The notes beneath the pieces are model-generated. The model did no database searches, had not been told where the DNA came from, and saw only the letters and a program-made list of their open reading frames with translations. Shown here in pieces: positions 49,931-63,800 of a stretch of 64,000 nt of DNA (position 1 is its first letter; each line of letters opens with the position of its first letter). The translations under genes and the position numbers were made by a program. This DNA comes from Crotophaga sulcirostris (Eukaryota; Chordata; Aves; Cuculiformes; Crotophagidae), in the NCBI GenBank assembly GCA_013397455.1, contig VYZB01000024.1, positions 970,405-1,034,404 of the forward strand, written 5' to 3'.

Positions 49931-52900
49931 GTGAGTGCTCATCTTGTCTTTTGCTTGAAATGTATTGCAACTATTTTTCCGTTAAGTTTCACATAAAAAG
50001 GATTTGCTGAAGCTGTGCAACCGGAATAAACCAAAGAACCGATTTACTGAAATAGCTTAGAAATGGTTTAATATTACAGTGGTGTCAACAAAGCAGATTT
50101 TTAAAAATTTCCTTCTGACAACAAAGGAAAAATATCCACTCCAAAGCCACGCATAAAGGGTATCTTTTTTCAAAAAGTTTTCCCAGCTGTCAAAAGGGGA
50201 GAGCAACATTCACTTGAAGGGCTTTGAGATTTACAAATGAAGACGGCTCTATTAACTCTACTTTTAAAAGTGATGTGACAACTAATGCTATAAATAAAAA
50301 AATATCTTCACCTTGGCAAACCTGACAGAAGAGAAAGATGAAAATACATAGAAAAATAATGAAACAATGCTTGATGCTTCCTCAGAGTCTCAGTTTCCCC
50401 GGATACATAGTCCTTTTGACTCTATAAGCAAAATTTCCAGCCCTACCACTGCCAATTTATGATCCACCAAAGGTATATGAAGTGCCTGGATTGTTGGCTT
50501 CAAAGCTGTAATTCCAGAGTGTCATGGGTAAAACTCACTGCGTACATGATGGAGAAGCAATACCCATGAGAGTGGATTTCTGAATACCCACCAGCTGTAC
50601 TTCAAAGAACTAGAGAAATGGATCACGAAGTCTGAAAGTCCTCACCAGGGTCCAATGAAGGGTCCAGCTACTGTCAGGCTACCCACACTGATACTCAACT
50701 CATAGCTCCCCACTCACCTGGACAGTGAGACTCCCTCATACTGTCTTTCTGGCACTTCTAGCACTGGCTTGAAGAACTAAGCCAACAACCTCTGCTTTCC
50801 GCATGCACAAAGTTGCACCATATCGCAGATGCACACTTCCCAGTCTACGGTTCACAACAAGATAATTTCATAGCAGGCTGTCTTTAAATCTGTGTCTTCT
50901 CACACAATTTGATAAAGGCACTTTTCTCTCCAAGGGCAGCTTTTTCCCTCCATACCATTTTACTTGTTGTAAGTGAAAGCTTGAGCTCTTATCACAACTG
51001 TAAGTGGTGGTGTTGAGCAAGAATGTTAGAAATTGTTAGGAAACATGCTACTAAAAGAAGCACAGTCAAATAGTAAAACATCTAATTGCCATATATCTAT
51101 GTAGGAATGACCACAGAAAACTTAACACCACAGTTTTTGTCCAGTACTGGAGACCATAAAGAACAATGCATGACACAGTAGGTCTAGCTGAAGAAAACAA
51201 AATCAGGCATTTTTACAGGATGAAATGTCACATCTTGCAAAAGCACAACTGGAGTGCTCATATTAAACTCAAGTATAGGCAAAGGGTAAACTATGATAAC
51301 AAACCCATAAAAATGATGGCTAGCAAAGGTGTTTTCAGAAACTACTAAGTATTTAGCTCTTTTATAAAAAGGAATTGTGCTTTTTTAATGGGACTGTCAC
51401 TACGTAAGGTTTCCCATATGCACATAATGTGAGAGAGCCCACACAACATTTAGATCTGCAATGCAATGTGATCACAGTAATGATACACCATTCATTTTGA
51501 TTGTTTTCTACAGAAGTCTTCTGCATCATGGAAAATGTGAACCCAGGTCTGGGAATCTGTCTACTCCATAAGCATGTCCATACCTGTTTCTTCAGTCCTG
51601 ATCTCAAGAGCTCACCAATAAGTTGTAAAGACACAGAACAACTCTTACTGGCATTCCATATCTTTGACTGCCAAACTGTCTATAACCACACTGCCTAGAA
51701 GGGTTGTAAAGTATTTCAGCCCAAGATATGGACTCTTTTCATGAACAACAAAATGATTTGTATTGGAGACCTGAAAAGGTATGGGTTATATGTGAGTTTC
51801 ATTGGGTGCATTATAAACTGTGAAACTGGTATGGTAGCAACTGGAAAAATATCTCTAACATCTCAGTAGAGGAATGTAGATTCCTTTGCCAATGGTAAAT
51901 CTTTCACACCTGGCCATATCAACGACTCATTTCCTGAAATATGGTGCCATTTAAGACACTACAATAGACAGTGAGTGTTAAGAAATAATCTTCAAAGGGA
52001 AAGCAGTCCAAACTGTGGATAAAGACCTAGCCCTGTTTCTATTTCAAAGTGGACAGATTTTTTGTTTTCAACAACTTTTGTTTTTCTTTTTTCAACAGAC
52101 TTTATCTGAAATTAGCTGTGCTCTTAGAGCAAATATTTTCCACAGCAGATCACAAGTACTACACCTTAGCAATGGCCATCAGATGTCATTGGTCGAGATA
52201 CCATTCAGAGTCCACATATACAATGCAAGGACTGTAAAGCAATCCAGTTTAAAACTATCCTGCAAAAAGGAAAGGAGAATTTGTACTTATACCTCTCTGG
52301 ACTTCAAAAGTAGTTTCTCCACTTAGTTATTTTGAAATCAACTTGAATACTAATGGAAGTACAATTAAATGCTCAGTATTCTTACACTCATTCTAGTGTA
52401 CATCATTTTCATATTTGCTCTTAACATCATTTTTCTATAGTCTCCTCACTACCTGTTTGACAATGACAAAACAAATGAATTAATGAAGTAGTTCAATGAA
52501 AACTGAATTTACTTTAGAAAAAAAGATGAAGGTTTTAATCTTCTTAAATTGGTCCTTTGATGTGAATAATTTTCAAGGGTGGAACTGAAGGATCATATGA
52601 AATTTTGTCCTTAGCATAATCAAGCTCCAGTGAATTTTCTGAAGAAAACTAAGTGTTAACAACAGCAGAGAGTGCAAAGCTATTATATATCAAGGGACAA
52701 AGTCTCTAGTGTAATGAAATAAGCAGAGCATGTCTGCAAATTCAGGCAAGGTAAAGACAAACATTTCTATTGCACATTTCTTTAAGAGAAGATAAAGAGC
52801 ATTGAATCAATAAATCACTGAAAAGATTATTATTTTGTACAAGCTGAAGGTCAACGCAGGTCATTCCCACTAAAGCAAACAGTGCTTGTTAATTTAATCC

Positions 52901-54625
52901 AGCAGATTTGGCAGGGAAACCAAACAGGGATTTAATCAGCAGCAGAAGGCGGTGAACATTCCTGAAAATTGAATAATCATTGTGCCAGACAGTAAATATC
53001 ATTATGAAAGGGAAAAAGGAAAAAAACAAAAGTGTTCCCTTTTCACACTGTCCATTAACTTCTTTAAACTGGTAATAAATGATTTAAAACAACTGTCTCT
53101 GGAAAACAAAATGAACACATATAAGAGCAGTTGGTCAATAGTTTAGCATAACATTTATGATGACATTAAACTTCTCTTAACTGTAGCTGTTCCTTCTCCT
53201 GTATTGTAATTGCTTCTTTAAAAGCTACCTTATGAAGTAATATTGTTATTACTCTAATAAAGAAGAGATTAATCTACTCTTTCAGATTTTTGTGGTTTAA
53301 AAAAGCTTTCAAATACTTTTTTCTGTATTTTGCAAGAATTCCCCAAGATGTGACACTGAGATCTGAAGCTTTTCTGCACAGCATATGTTAGTATTTTATT
53401 TTTGGGCGGTTTAGATTATTTTTTCATTTTCACGATGTTTTATTTGCAACAATGTCATTAGCATTTTATTTCAAATATTAAGCTATTTCTACCAAAAAAC
53501 ACTTCTTTAATTCAATCTTTCTATTTCTGCCTACATCTAATTAAATGTTTTTCTTCCCCATATATTTATTATATACACATATTGTAAGAGGATAAATTCT
53601 GCCCTTAATAAGCAGAAATCCAGGTAAGCTGATGTGGTAAAATAGTTCATGTCTTCCACTGACATAAGACTTAATCCTTTTGGTTTACAAAGGAAATTCA
53701 TAAAAAGCAAATTTATATTCTAAATTAATATAAATCCTTTGCTGAAGTCACTCAGATGATCCTGTACCCAGAAAAGTTATGTTAATCTATAGAGACCTCA
53801 CATTCACTGCTCTTAAATTTCAGACTTTTGCAAGTATAAAAAGAAAAAAATCTGCATCTGAAAGTTTTTTGAGACAATCTTCTGTTTATACTGGAAAACT
53901 CAGTAGTTCAGAATTCCAAGCTTATGTATTGCTGCATTAATATATATAGAGGAGAGTTAATTATTTCTCTATTTCTCCGTGAAATTACATTTCAGAATTT
54001 CCATAATATTCAGTATATCCAAATTTCCAACATCTTTGATGAAAATCTTAATCTTCCCTTTTTTAGGAAAGGGAGCATTTTTTGATGCTAAAATCAGAAA
54101 GACTGCATTCCATTCTAATATGAGATCAGCAGACCCTTATGACCTTGCTACTTATCTTAAAAAAATACAAACAATATGCCCACCAAATAATTCTTTCTGA
54201 ATCAAGAAGACACCTAGACACAAACCAAAATGTGCAGGTTTTTTAGTCCAGTTAAAATGTATGTGAGACTAGTAAAATAAATAAAAGATTTTACATTTAC
54301 ATTGGCAGGGGAAGAAAACTTAGAAATTGTGAATGGTTTCTACTGGCCTCCTCTGACACTTCTGTTGGCTAAAAGGATGCCAGGTAAAGCCCATTTGAAA
54401 CTTAAAAATTACGGCACTTCATTAATTTAGTGCTTATTTTCATTTGAATAACAGAAATAGTCATGGTGTTAATGACAAGAAATAAAAGGTGCTGAAATCA
54501 TCGGAAATCACCTCTTTCATCTGAAATTTAAAGTACTGCAGGAATCTTGTTGCTTCACCACAGAAATAAGATTTCTGCTAAACACATTGGCAGTATCCAA
54601 CCAGCACATAGCGTACATGAAATAC
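49931..54625. other. Noncoding DNA, possible conserved element at 52840-53300
   Basis: No gene was recognised. The part from about 52840 to 53300 has balanced, non-repetitive, word-rich sequence (AATTTAATCCAGCAGATTTG, TGATTTAATCAG-like homeodomain-type TAAT sites) of the kind often found in vertebrate conserved noncoding elements. This is an impression of style and not a measured property. Confidence 0.35.
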
Positions 54626-54928
54626 TACCTACATAGCCAAGGATGTGGAAACAAATTTCAAGGCATTGTTAATTTGTGCAAACAGGAGCTCCATCTCTTT
54701 AATCACCTTACTTGTGGGAGCCACACTTAGCACAGTGCTGTGATGCAGCCTAACTTTATCTAAGAGTGCTGAGGCAAGCTGGCGGAATTGCAGCATTTCA
54801 GAGAGATCAGGAATGCTTCCAAGGTATTGCACTGACAATGCACTGTTTGCTGACATTTTTTCATGCTGTATTCCACAAGGAACCAGAAGCAGATCCGCTG
54901 CTGGTAATGCATGGACAGGACCATATCA
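54626..54928 (-). pseudogene. Protein-like open frame, possible exon or gene remnant
   Basis: On the minus strand a frame is open from a stop near 54928 to TAG at 54629. It is 75 codons from its ATG at 54856 and about 25 more upstream. The peptide looks unusually protein-like: amphipathic helices (PDLSEMLQFRQLASALLDKV, then VIKEMELLFAQINNALKFV), balanced composition and no low-complexity runs. Further upstream on the same strand, other frames show more protein-like pieces (for example VTERTVSENGQKIEFKI at about 55020-55070) separated by frame changes and stops. This would fit a decayed retrocopy or an old coding exon. No family was recognised, and chance remains possible. Confidence 0.28.
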
Positions 54929-57900
54929 GAGGTAGAAAGTATTTCAAAGATGCCATCTATCAGAGCGGATATCCCAGAAATTATTTGTAGGATACATCTA
55001 TATTACTATTTCAGTTCAGATAAGGAAAGTAATTTTGAATTCAATCTTCTGACCATTCTCACTTACTGTTCTCTCCGTCACATCCGAGAGCAGCTTTGGA
55101 TCACATCAACTAGGGCACTTGGGCTGTTAATGAACGCCGGTGTACAGGACTGAGCAAGATAACAGCAAAACCCTTAAACACAGTCCAGATGTCAGTTCCT
55201 CAGTGGCAACTGGTTTGCCCTGCAGATCCACTCCTAATATTTTGCACACAGAGATATAGTCAGACTGCTTTGATCTCTCTGGGATAGACTGGGATAATAA
55301 TCAGTGGTTTCCTTCACAAATACTGAAACTAACTTGCAATGGTTATTTTTGGGCAAAGGGTGTTTCATTCAGTTGGATAGATATACTTTATTTACCATAG
55401 TAATTTCACCAGCATAAACACGGTGTTAGAAAACTGTGATTTTAAGAAATGAGATGTCAAAAACCTATTACATTTCATTGAAACTGGGTGCCTAACTTCC
55501 GCGGAGATATTCCTAAGCTTATCATGTGGCAAGTTCACTAAAAAGCATTTTATTACCATTCCTGCTGCAAAAGAAAAAAGTATGCAGGAAAAAAAATGCT
55601 TTTCTGGTAAACCCACTACTTGCTAGAAATTCCTGGTGCTTTGATGCACCATGCTATTCACAGCTTCCCATTACTAGTGGTAATTGAGTTAGGCCTTTCT
55701 ATTACAAAATGCAAAGTCAACTGTAAACTAGCTCCAAGACTATCTCCTACTAGTATGAACAATATAAGATGTATGGCATTGCAAAAACAGTATCTGTGAG
55801 CATAGATGGCACCCCCTAGGCATTTTCAATTGTAGCTATATGTCAACATTCGTCAATTCAGTGTTGTACTTCACTCTATTTGCTGATAAAACCTTCCAGG
55901 TAAAAATGGATACTTCAAATTTTCAATAAAGATTTTTACTTAGAGAGTCTTAAAAGTTGGTGTATGAGTTTATTGCTTACTCAGAGGTAAAATGGTGCAG
56001 TAAGACTCAAATTTTGCAGAATTTATTAATGTTTTCTCCTTCAGTTAAAAATATTTTTAGATCTGTTAGTGCCCTCTTACCTTCATCATAAAAAAGTATT
56101 TTAGAAAGTTCAGTTCATGGGCTCAGTGTCACAAAACTCCAAAGCTACATTTTGTTCCTGAAGTAAAATATTGCAAAATTAAAGCCAACTTTTAAAACTA
56201 TTTAGAGATAGATTATTCATATCTGATAGCTGTGAAAAACTGGAATGTTACAAAGGAAAAAAGGGGGGTGTAATAAATTTAACAGAAATGCCACATGGTC
56301 CTTTTTTAATGATGCTGATATTTTAATTCCAGAACAAGTGTTTGTAAGATTCCAAATGCTGGCTGAGAAATAAAAACCTGCTAAATATTTTGCCTTTAAA
56401 AGATATTTTTGGTTCTTCAGTATATCCTTTTAAAAGAAATAATCTGAATATCACTAAATCATCGATTTTTTAAAATACTGTGATCATACAAACATGTCTG
56501 AGATGTAGATCGCAGCCAATAAAATGATCTCTTCATTTTATTTTGTGGGGTACAGTTCTCCCACAATATTTTAAACCTGTACGTATTTTCTTCTAGTATG
56601 TTTTGCTGGAGAGTTCTAAGTTTTTGCTCATGAAAATGAATTTGAGCACTGGGTGACCTCTGCATCTAACAGGACACAGCATAGTGAAAAACTAACACAG
56701 TTCATGAGGACTAAAAGCTCAATGTAAAACATCACTTAAGTGGGTTTTAAAATCATATTCATTCGAAAACAGTTACAGTATAAGTTCTGGTTGTGCAAAC
56801 TCACTTGCTTCACCTCTTGGAAAGAATGCCTTCAGAGATACTCCAAATCCATCTGTTATGAGCCTTCTCTATTTTTCTTCTGGGGAGATAATGATACACT
56901 GATTTTTGCACGTACTACTTACAGCTGAATGAAAAGAAAAATGTACAAAATTGGTTATATTTCTCTTTAGCAAACCCCAGAAAAACTATAGTGTAAAAAC
57001 TATTTGACTGCCCTTTCTCCTTCTGTTAAGAAATTATGACAGGCTTCTATCCTGCTTCAACTTCCAAGAGTAGAACAAGAGCAATATCTTACTACATAAC
57101 CGGAATTATAGACAGGGAAAAGTCAAGACAGATTATCTATTTTATTTCACAGCATTCAAACTTTTGCCAGGATATTGTACAGTGTGGAGAAATACAGAGA
57201 TGATGCCCCAGATTTCAGACAAAGAGGAAGAAGGATTTCAAGGTGATTTTTCAGTTGTCTTTTTGATGATAATACATATTCTGTGGAAGAACCTGTTTAA
57301 ATCCATTGAAAGAATTATTTTATATAGGTGATATGGTATGTACAGATTTCAAGAAAGGAGTAGCCCTAGGATAGGACCCTGTAGAACAGGTCCTCCTGCG
57401 AATTTAAATTGTCTCAGCATAAGTGGATGAGTCAAGGAACACCTTTTCTATAGACTTTTCTCCCAGACTCTTAACTCTGTTCATGGGGGTGGACTTTTCT
57501 TAGAGGTCTATGTAAAAAGGCAGTAAAAGGTGATCTATATACCATCTTGCTCCGCAGGTAAGAACTTGAAGTAGTTTTCCATGTGGTCAGTAGCTTGTGT
57601 CTCTGGAATGGTGCTGTGTGCCCTCTTGCTTTCCTCGAGGCCCTACAGCCTTACCTTCTTGAATACTGTGTAACAAAATTTACCAATAAAAAGCAAGCAA
57701 GAGCTTTGAAAATGCACATTTAAGTTTGAAAATAAAAAACAGAAAAAATCTACTTGAAATCCACCTGAGAGAACAGAGTTCAACAAATGTCTTGTTAACC
57801 TCTGGTTATACAAAGAGACCTACTGAAAATACACTAACACTTGCAAGGCTTTTTTTTCAACTTGTTATAATGAGCCGGTACCATTTCCCACCATTTCATT

Positions 57901-58510
57901 GTTACCAAAGGCTTAGAGACAATCTTCATAGTGAGGTAGGATAAAACAACCTACAGGTCATATATGAACTACTGAGTGAGTTAGAGCAGTGTCTACCTGC
58001 CCTGACCTCACAGAGTTCCCTAGTGATTGATAAAATCAAATCTTTTCTCTGTTTTGTTCTAAAGGAAATTATGAAGTACTGAGATCAGTTAGCCTTCATG
58101 GTAGATTATTCACTTTAAAATTTAGTCTACAGGCTTAACCACGTGAATAAAAATGCAACCTTAAAAGTTTTTGAAAAAGATTTTATCTTCCCACAAAATG
58201 TAATGTCAAAGTACAGGTAAGTGCTCTGTGTGGAAGCCCTATTAAGACAATACATAATTTGGATTTTGCGTATATCATTAGCAGTTCTATATAACATTGA
58301 ATTTAATTTAGTCCCAGATGTAAAAAGCATGAATTAATAAAGCAATATACTATATTAACATAGATATTTCTATCTGTTTCTTAGCTTTTTATAGTAGAAT
58401 GATCATTTCCCTGAATTAATGTACATTGTTAATAACAGTATTTAGAAGAAATATAATATATGTTAAAGATATAACAACTTAATTGAAGCAGCCAGGTAAA
58501 AAGGACAGTT
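54929..58510. other. Anonymous AT-rich noncoding DNA
   Basis: No gene was recognised. The first 230 bases have a few more CpGs than the background and may belong to the protein-like remnant at 54626. The part at about 57180-57480 was considered as an eroded LINE and not accepted. Confidence 0.5.
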
Positions 58511-58576
58511 ATTCTAATAATATCATCTAAAGGATTCTAATAATATCATCTAAAGGATTCTAATAATACCATCTAG
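58511..58576. repeat. 23-bp minisatellite, 2.9 copies
   Basis: The unit ATTCTAATAATATCATCTAA plus AGG occurs perfectly at 58511-58533 and 58534-58556, followed by a 20-base third copy with two differences (58557-58576). The two identical copies point to a recent duplication, so copy number may vary between individuals. Confidence 0.9.
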
Positions 58577-59798
58577 TCATACAGACTGGGTCCCACCTTC
58601 CCTTGTGGAAGTTTCAGCAGAATAGAGGATTGGTTCAGGAACTGAGTAAAATTATTTGCAAGTGGTGAAATACCTTTCTTGATCTCACTTATTTTATCAC
58701 TTTGAATGAAACATTGACTGAGAATCTGTTTAGGCAAATCCATGTCTGTAAAATAAGAGACGTCCCCACAATTGCTTTCCAACACTAGTGGCAGGATTCA
58801 CACTTGATGTATAGGATTTGTCAAGATTATCAGTGCCTCTGTGTGTGAATTTCTACTTTCCATACACAAGAAAAAAGCCTGAATTTAGAAGGCACTACCT
58901 TACGCCTGAACATGCCATGCCGAGGGAGCCTGTAGTTTCAGTCTTTAACACAATATAGCCATGCAGAAGCAACTGCTAAAATGGCAGTACTCGGTGTCAG
59001 AAACTTTACAAGGCACAGCTTCTCAAGTTTTGTCCCTTTTTATTGGAAGTAAAATGGTTGTAAGCAGGACAAAAGGGAAGTCGGATGATAATGTATGTTG
59101 CAAGAAATAATCACTGGTCACATTACAACCAGCTGGGACATACAGAGTTCCTTGGGAGAGCTATGACATACAGCTTTTACACTTAAAACCTCTATTTTAT
59201 TAGAAATATTTGCAGTCCTATAGGAAAATAGAAAGAAAGGACGCCTGTGAATACACGAACAAGAAGAAATGAAGCCAACAAAGAAATGGAAATCATGAAG
59301 GAAACAAGTTGAAGGAGGTCAAAAAAGCTCTGGTTATTGCACTCTGTAAGTGAGTACAGTTATGAAAACTCTCTTCACTATGAAAGGCTTCCCAATCATT
59401 CTTTTGAGCTGTGTCTACATGAAAAACAACTCTTATTGAATGCAGCCTTTGGAGCTCAATGTGCATCCACTGCTGCCTGCTTTGCCATGAGGTCCTAGAT
59501 CCTACGGGGTCCTTTACTCCAGTGTCCTTTATAACACTGTGCTACTGAAAAGCCTGCCTTTCTTCTCACAATCTTTCCTTGATTTCTGATTACTTTCCTA
59601 TTTTATTGCTTTGATTAATCATTTTCAATGACCAGTCACCATTTGCTAGTGCAGACAACCAGATCATTTAACCAACTGTTAACATGCTGATCCCTCCTTT
59701 AATATTCTACCCAGTTTACTGTCACATACAATATTTAATGAAGCTCAGCACTCCTTCATAGATAGTTTTTCAATTTCCTTTCAACTTAACAAGCAGCA

Positions 59799-59819
59799 CT
59801 TCAAAGCCTTGCTTTGAAG
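59799..59819. other. Short perfect hairpin
   Basis: CTTCAAAGC (59799-59807) and GCTTTGAAG (59811-59819) are perfect reverse complements with a three-base CTT loop. It is small and probably incidental. Confidence 0.6.
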
Positions 59820-60429
59820 CTGGAGAGGTGGCTACACCCAAATCTTTTTGCATACCTTAAGAGAGAGCTATAAAACACATTTTCACTGCAGAGGGCCTTC
59901 TTCATTCCTTTTGCTGTGATCCAGCTCTTCTCTACAGCTATCATCTATTAATTGTGCTCCTTAGCTTTGCCTGAAGCATTGCTTATTTCAGGCTTATTTA
60001 CCTACTTATTTAATTTACACCTGTTCTATATATGCAATTATTATTAATTCTTGATTCTAAATCCTTTGGTGGCTACTATTACACTTTGTGCAGTTGCACT
60101 GCGAACAGCTAGAAATGCTTGTATATGGGATATCTCTCTCTGGAGATTTATTTGCTTTGTCCTTCTCATCTATAATAAAATTTATCCCAATAGCAGGAAA
60201 CTGGGATACAATATGTATACATCTTACACAGATACTTTGAAACATTCTGAACAAATTCAGAACATTTTATGGAAGAGACCAATATGGAAGCACATCCAGT
60301 GTCTGAAAGAAAAGAGTGATCCACTGTTCTGTACCCACCTGCACAGCTCTCGTGTGTGAGCACTGGAAACAATTTTTGTTTCTCACAAAGAGATTTAATG
60401 GGAGAAAATCTCAGATCTAGCATACTCTA

Positions 60430-60801
60430 GTGTTTTCAACCTACTGCCTTCAACAACTCCCATACATACTGTATTATAAACCCAAGGGATGTGCCAGGCC
60501 TCATTTCCTATGGAAGCAACTTAAGGACCTTAAGAAGCTCTTAAATTCCATTCCAGCATCCCACTTTGCACTTGGGAGCGCTGGGTGTCACAACCCACCT
60601 GCCCCTTCCTGTGGATTTACTTCTGGAATGCTAATGGGAGCAGGTTTTAAACTGAAAACTGAAGAGAGCTATGTATCCTGCACAACTGACATTAGAATTA
60701 TCTCCTCTTACCTGTATGTTTTTAGCAACATATTAGCTCAAGATGTGCCTCTCTCAATCCACTTGTATTATAAGAGGATTTCATTTTTAAAGATAAGATA
60801 A
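60430..60801 (+). other. Longest open reading frame in the window (123 codons), unknown
   Basis: It reads from ATG to TAA without a recognised domain. The centre is Cys, Pro and Gly rich (GSAGCHNPPAPSCGFTSGML), and the flanks are aromatic and basic. No splice signals or neighbouring exons support it, and no start context stands out. A single open frame of this size is expected by chance in 64 kb of six-frame sequence, so it should not be called a gene. Confidence 0.12.
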
Positions 60802-63800
60802 AAACCAGCACAAGTTTTGATCTTGTAGGAGTATAGTTCAATCCAATCCCATTTCTTTTAAACTGTTTAATGAGTGAATGGAACCTGGTGATTTCTGAAC
60901 CTAGCGCAAAATTCATGTGTTCAGCTTAGCTTTCCCTCTAAAGCTTTTCACACTTGTGAGTGCTGCCATGCACCACACCCAATAATAATAAGAAGAATAA
61001 GCAAAGACAACAGTATCCCTGTAGAGGGATCAAGCTATTTGTACTACAGACCAAAAAGAATTATTTGAAATAAGGTAGAATCTGAAAAAAAAAAAGTGAT
61101 AGAGAGTGAGTGTGTGTTCTTGTGTTATTCTTGTGCTTATACAGGTATCACCCTGCTCAGTATTCTAACGGTGCTCACTGGTGTCCATTTCTAAAAGTCT
61201 CATAGACTTTGAAAAAGTTTGATTTCCTATGAAAGCGATGTTGTCATGATACACCTATGATAAGATCACCATGCACTGTAAATTATCACTCACTTCTGTT
61301 TCTGCCAGAACTGATCATATTTGAGAATATTCTTTTTCATTTCAATTTAATTATTTTCATCAAATTCCAATATTATCACCCTTTCTCTTTTTAAAAACCA
61401 TATTACTTTTCTTCTAGCACGAAGTTCATGAATGACAACTGAAGGATATAAAATGCTATAACACTTTTACACTATTATTTGCTATGATTTCATTGGGCTT
61501 ACAGCATCTCTACAACTTTCTTGTTACAGTCCATATTCACTGCAAACTGCACAGTACAAGATAATGGAAAATTTCTCTGCATAATGCCAAATTTTCCTGA
61601 TGTAAAGAAAACATTTTACAACCTTCTCTGTCTACATACACCTCTGGGACCTGATCACATCCTTCACTCTGGACTGACACATTCCCTTTATGAACTCTAT
61701 TTTCTTTGATGTAAATCTTAGGAACAACCTAGTTTTATGTACCCGTAATTAAACTCTCATCTTCTTTTCAGTCATCCTTTGGCAACATACTTATAATTAG
61801 CTATCTTCTTTTCATGAGTTTTTCTCTTTTTGAACTCTCTTAGTACTTCCCCATTTCATTCTCCTTGCTCAATATTTGTTGATGTCTGTCTAATTCATTA
61901 GAATTATACATTATTTAGTTTTAGAATTGTGGCCAAGGTTCAATCTCATCTATCAGACACCATCTCTCATATGAAAATTGAAAGTCTTGTTAAAGGCATC
62001 GAGTTTATTATTTGATATAACATATCTTTTATTTATTCACAAATTGGATTAAAAGTTTGGTTCCTGTTTAAACAGAACCTTTTAAAAGTCTTGCTATCAA
62101 AGAGTTACAAGGTATATAATGATACTATGAAGTTGAGGTGAGATTTCTAGGGACATGAAGGCTGAGATATTGAATAGTTTTTCTCTTCATTTCTAAAGGC
62201 TACAGACTTTTGATGGTCACCACACAGTCCTGCTTTACAACCCCTTTTCTTGCTGTGGCAGATTTAATTATTTTACCAGCACAATGGGAACCTCCAAACC
62301 TGCAGTCTCAAACACAGAAACTAATTAAGGACTTGGAAGTCAAATGTAGTACAGGACAGTCCAGATTTAGTTCACAAAGGTGACTACTGTAGTATATCTG
62401 AACTCAGTGAATGTTGAAACAGTACATTAGCAAATCATGTCTCAGGTCGGAAGAGAAAACACCTTTGATCTACAAATATGTCAAAGATAGGCTGTCAGGT
62501 GGAGCTATATTGTTGGAGGAAAAATAAAACAAATAGTAGATTTTTAACTGTGGAGGGAAAGAAGTCTATTGCATCAGAGTTTCCATATTGCCATCATTTG
62601 TTCCACTATACTAGTTGTCTGTTAATGTCCTACTACTACTAAGTTAACTCCTCAGAGAGAAACATGACACACAGGATAGTTGAATGCTGTGGACCTACTT
62701 CTGTTATATTAAGGGTCTACAATATTATTGTGCACACAGAGCTCCACATATCTGAATAAGAGAAGGCTTCATTGGCCTTAAAAGCAAGGGTTTATTCCAG
62801 TTCTGTTCCCAGTACTGTACGAAGACAACAAAAAGACACGCAGTAGATGGCTGTGGATATGCATAGCTTAAGTAAATCCACAAGGGACATCTTATCTGAT
62901 TTTCAGACTTTAAATGTACAGTGTCTGTTGTAACATCATTCTACAAGAACAGATTACATACAGTGGAACAAACTCAGCATGTTTCTAGAAAGGATGAATT
63001 TCCGTTTGTCTAGCAGTTCAGTGACACAAAAAACAGTGACTAATGGTATACAGAGAAGCTTGAGAGCATGTGAAAGAGCATGTAACAGTTACTATAACAC
63101 AGTGAATTAGAGCTGTTGGAGTAGTACTTGTTCTTGAAGTGGGGAAAGAAGCTGAAAAGACAATATGCTGAGAGGAGTGAACTGAAAAGGCCTAGGAACT
63201 AAAGATCTCAGAAGACAGCAGATGGCATGATAGAGACTGAAAGTTACAAACTGACAAATGAGGGGGAAATGTTTTCATAACAATATTTAATTTAAAGTCT
63301 GTTCAAGTAGAATCCAGAAAGCTCATTATCATGGTTTCTCTAGCATTTCCACATCCATTAAGTAAATCCAAACACCTAAATGTTTGAAGAGTAGCACTCA
63401 AAAAACTAGCAGCTAGGTAGAAAAGATGGCCTCAAAATCTTCTTATCTGGTCATATTTAACTCCTTGGGAGAAAATAACTGTAACGCCTACAGCAGTAAG
63501 ACATCAGTCATAATTTTAACATGAAAAATAAATTAGTATTGTAGTAAAGCTTCAGTATGACCTTGATTTTGAATGAAATTCTGAGAGCAAGTTGCAACAG
63601 CACAAGATCCAAGCTGTGTGATCTCCATGGACTACACTGGGACGAAGACCAGATGAAATTCCTTCCATATTTACTATATTCCTTCTCCATAATAAAAAAT
63701 GAAATAGGAAGAACCCATGAAAAATCTCTCCATTTGAAACAGTGGAACTAGGGTGGAGATAACCAATGAATGGACTCAAAGAGTAAAAAGGAATAGGAAT

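Noticed and set aside
57180..57480. Possible antisense old LINE (phrase like GGACCCTGTAGAACAGG)
   Set aside because: One short phrase resembles the CR1/L3 complement, but flanking blocks are missing or out of order, so it was not listed as an element.
60430..60801. 123-codon plus-strand ORF as a gene
   Set aside because: It shows no domain, codon signal, splice support or neighbouring exons. One such length is expected by chance in 64 kb read in six frames.
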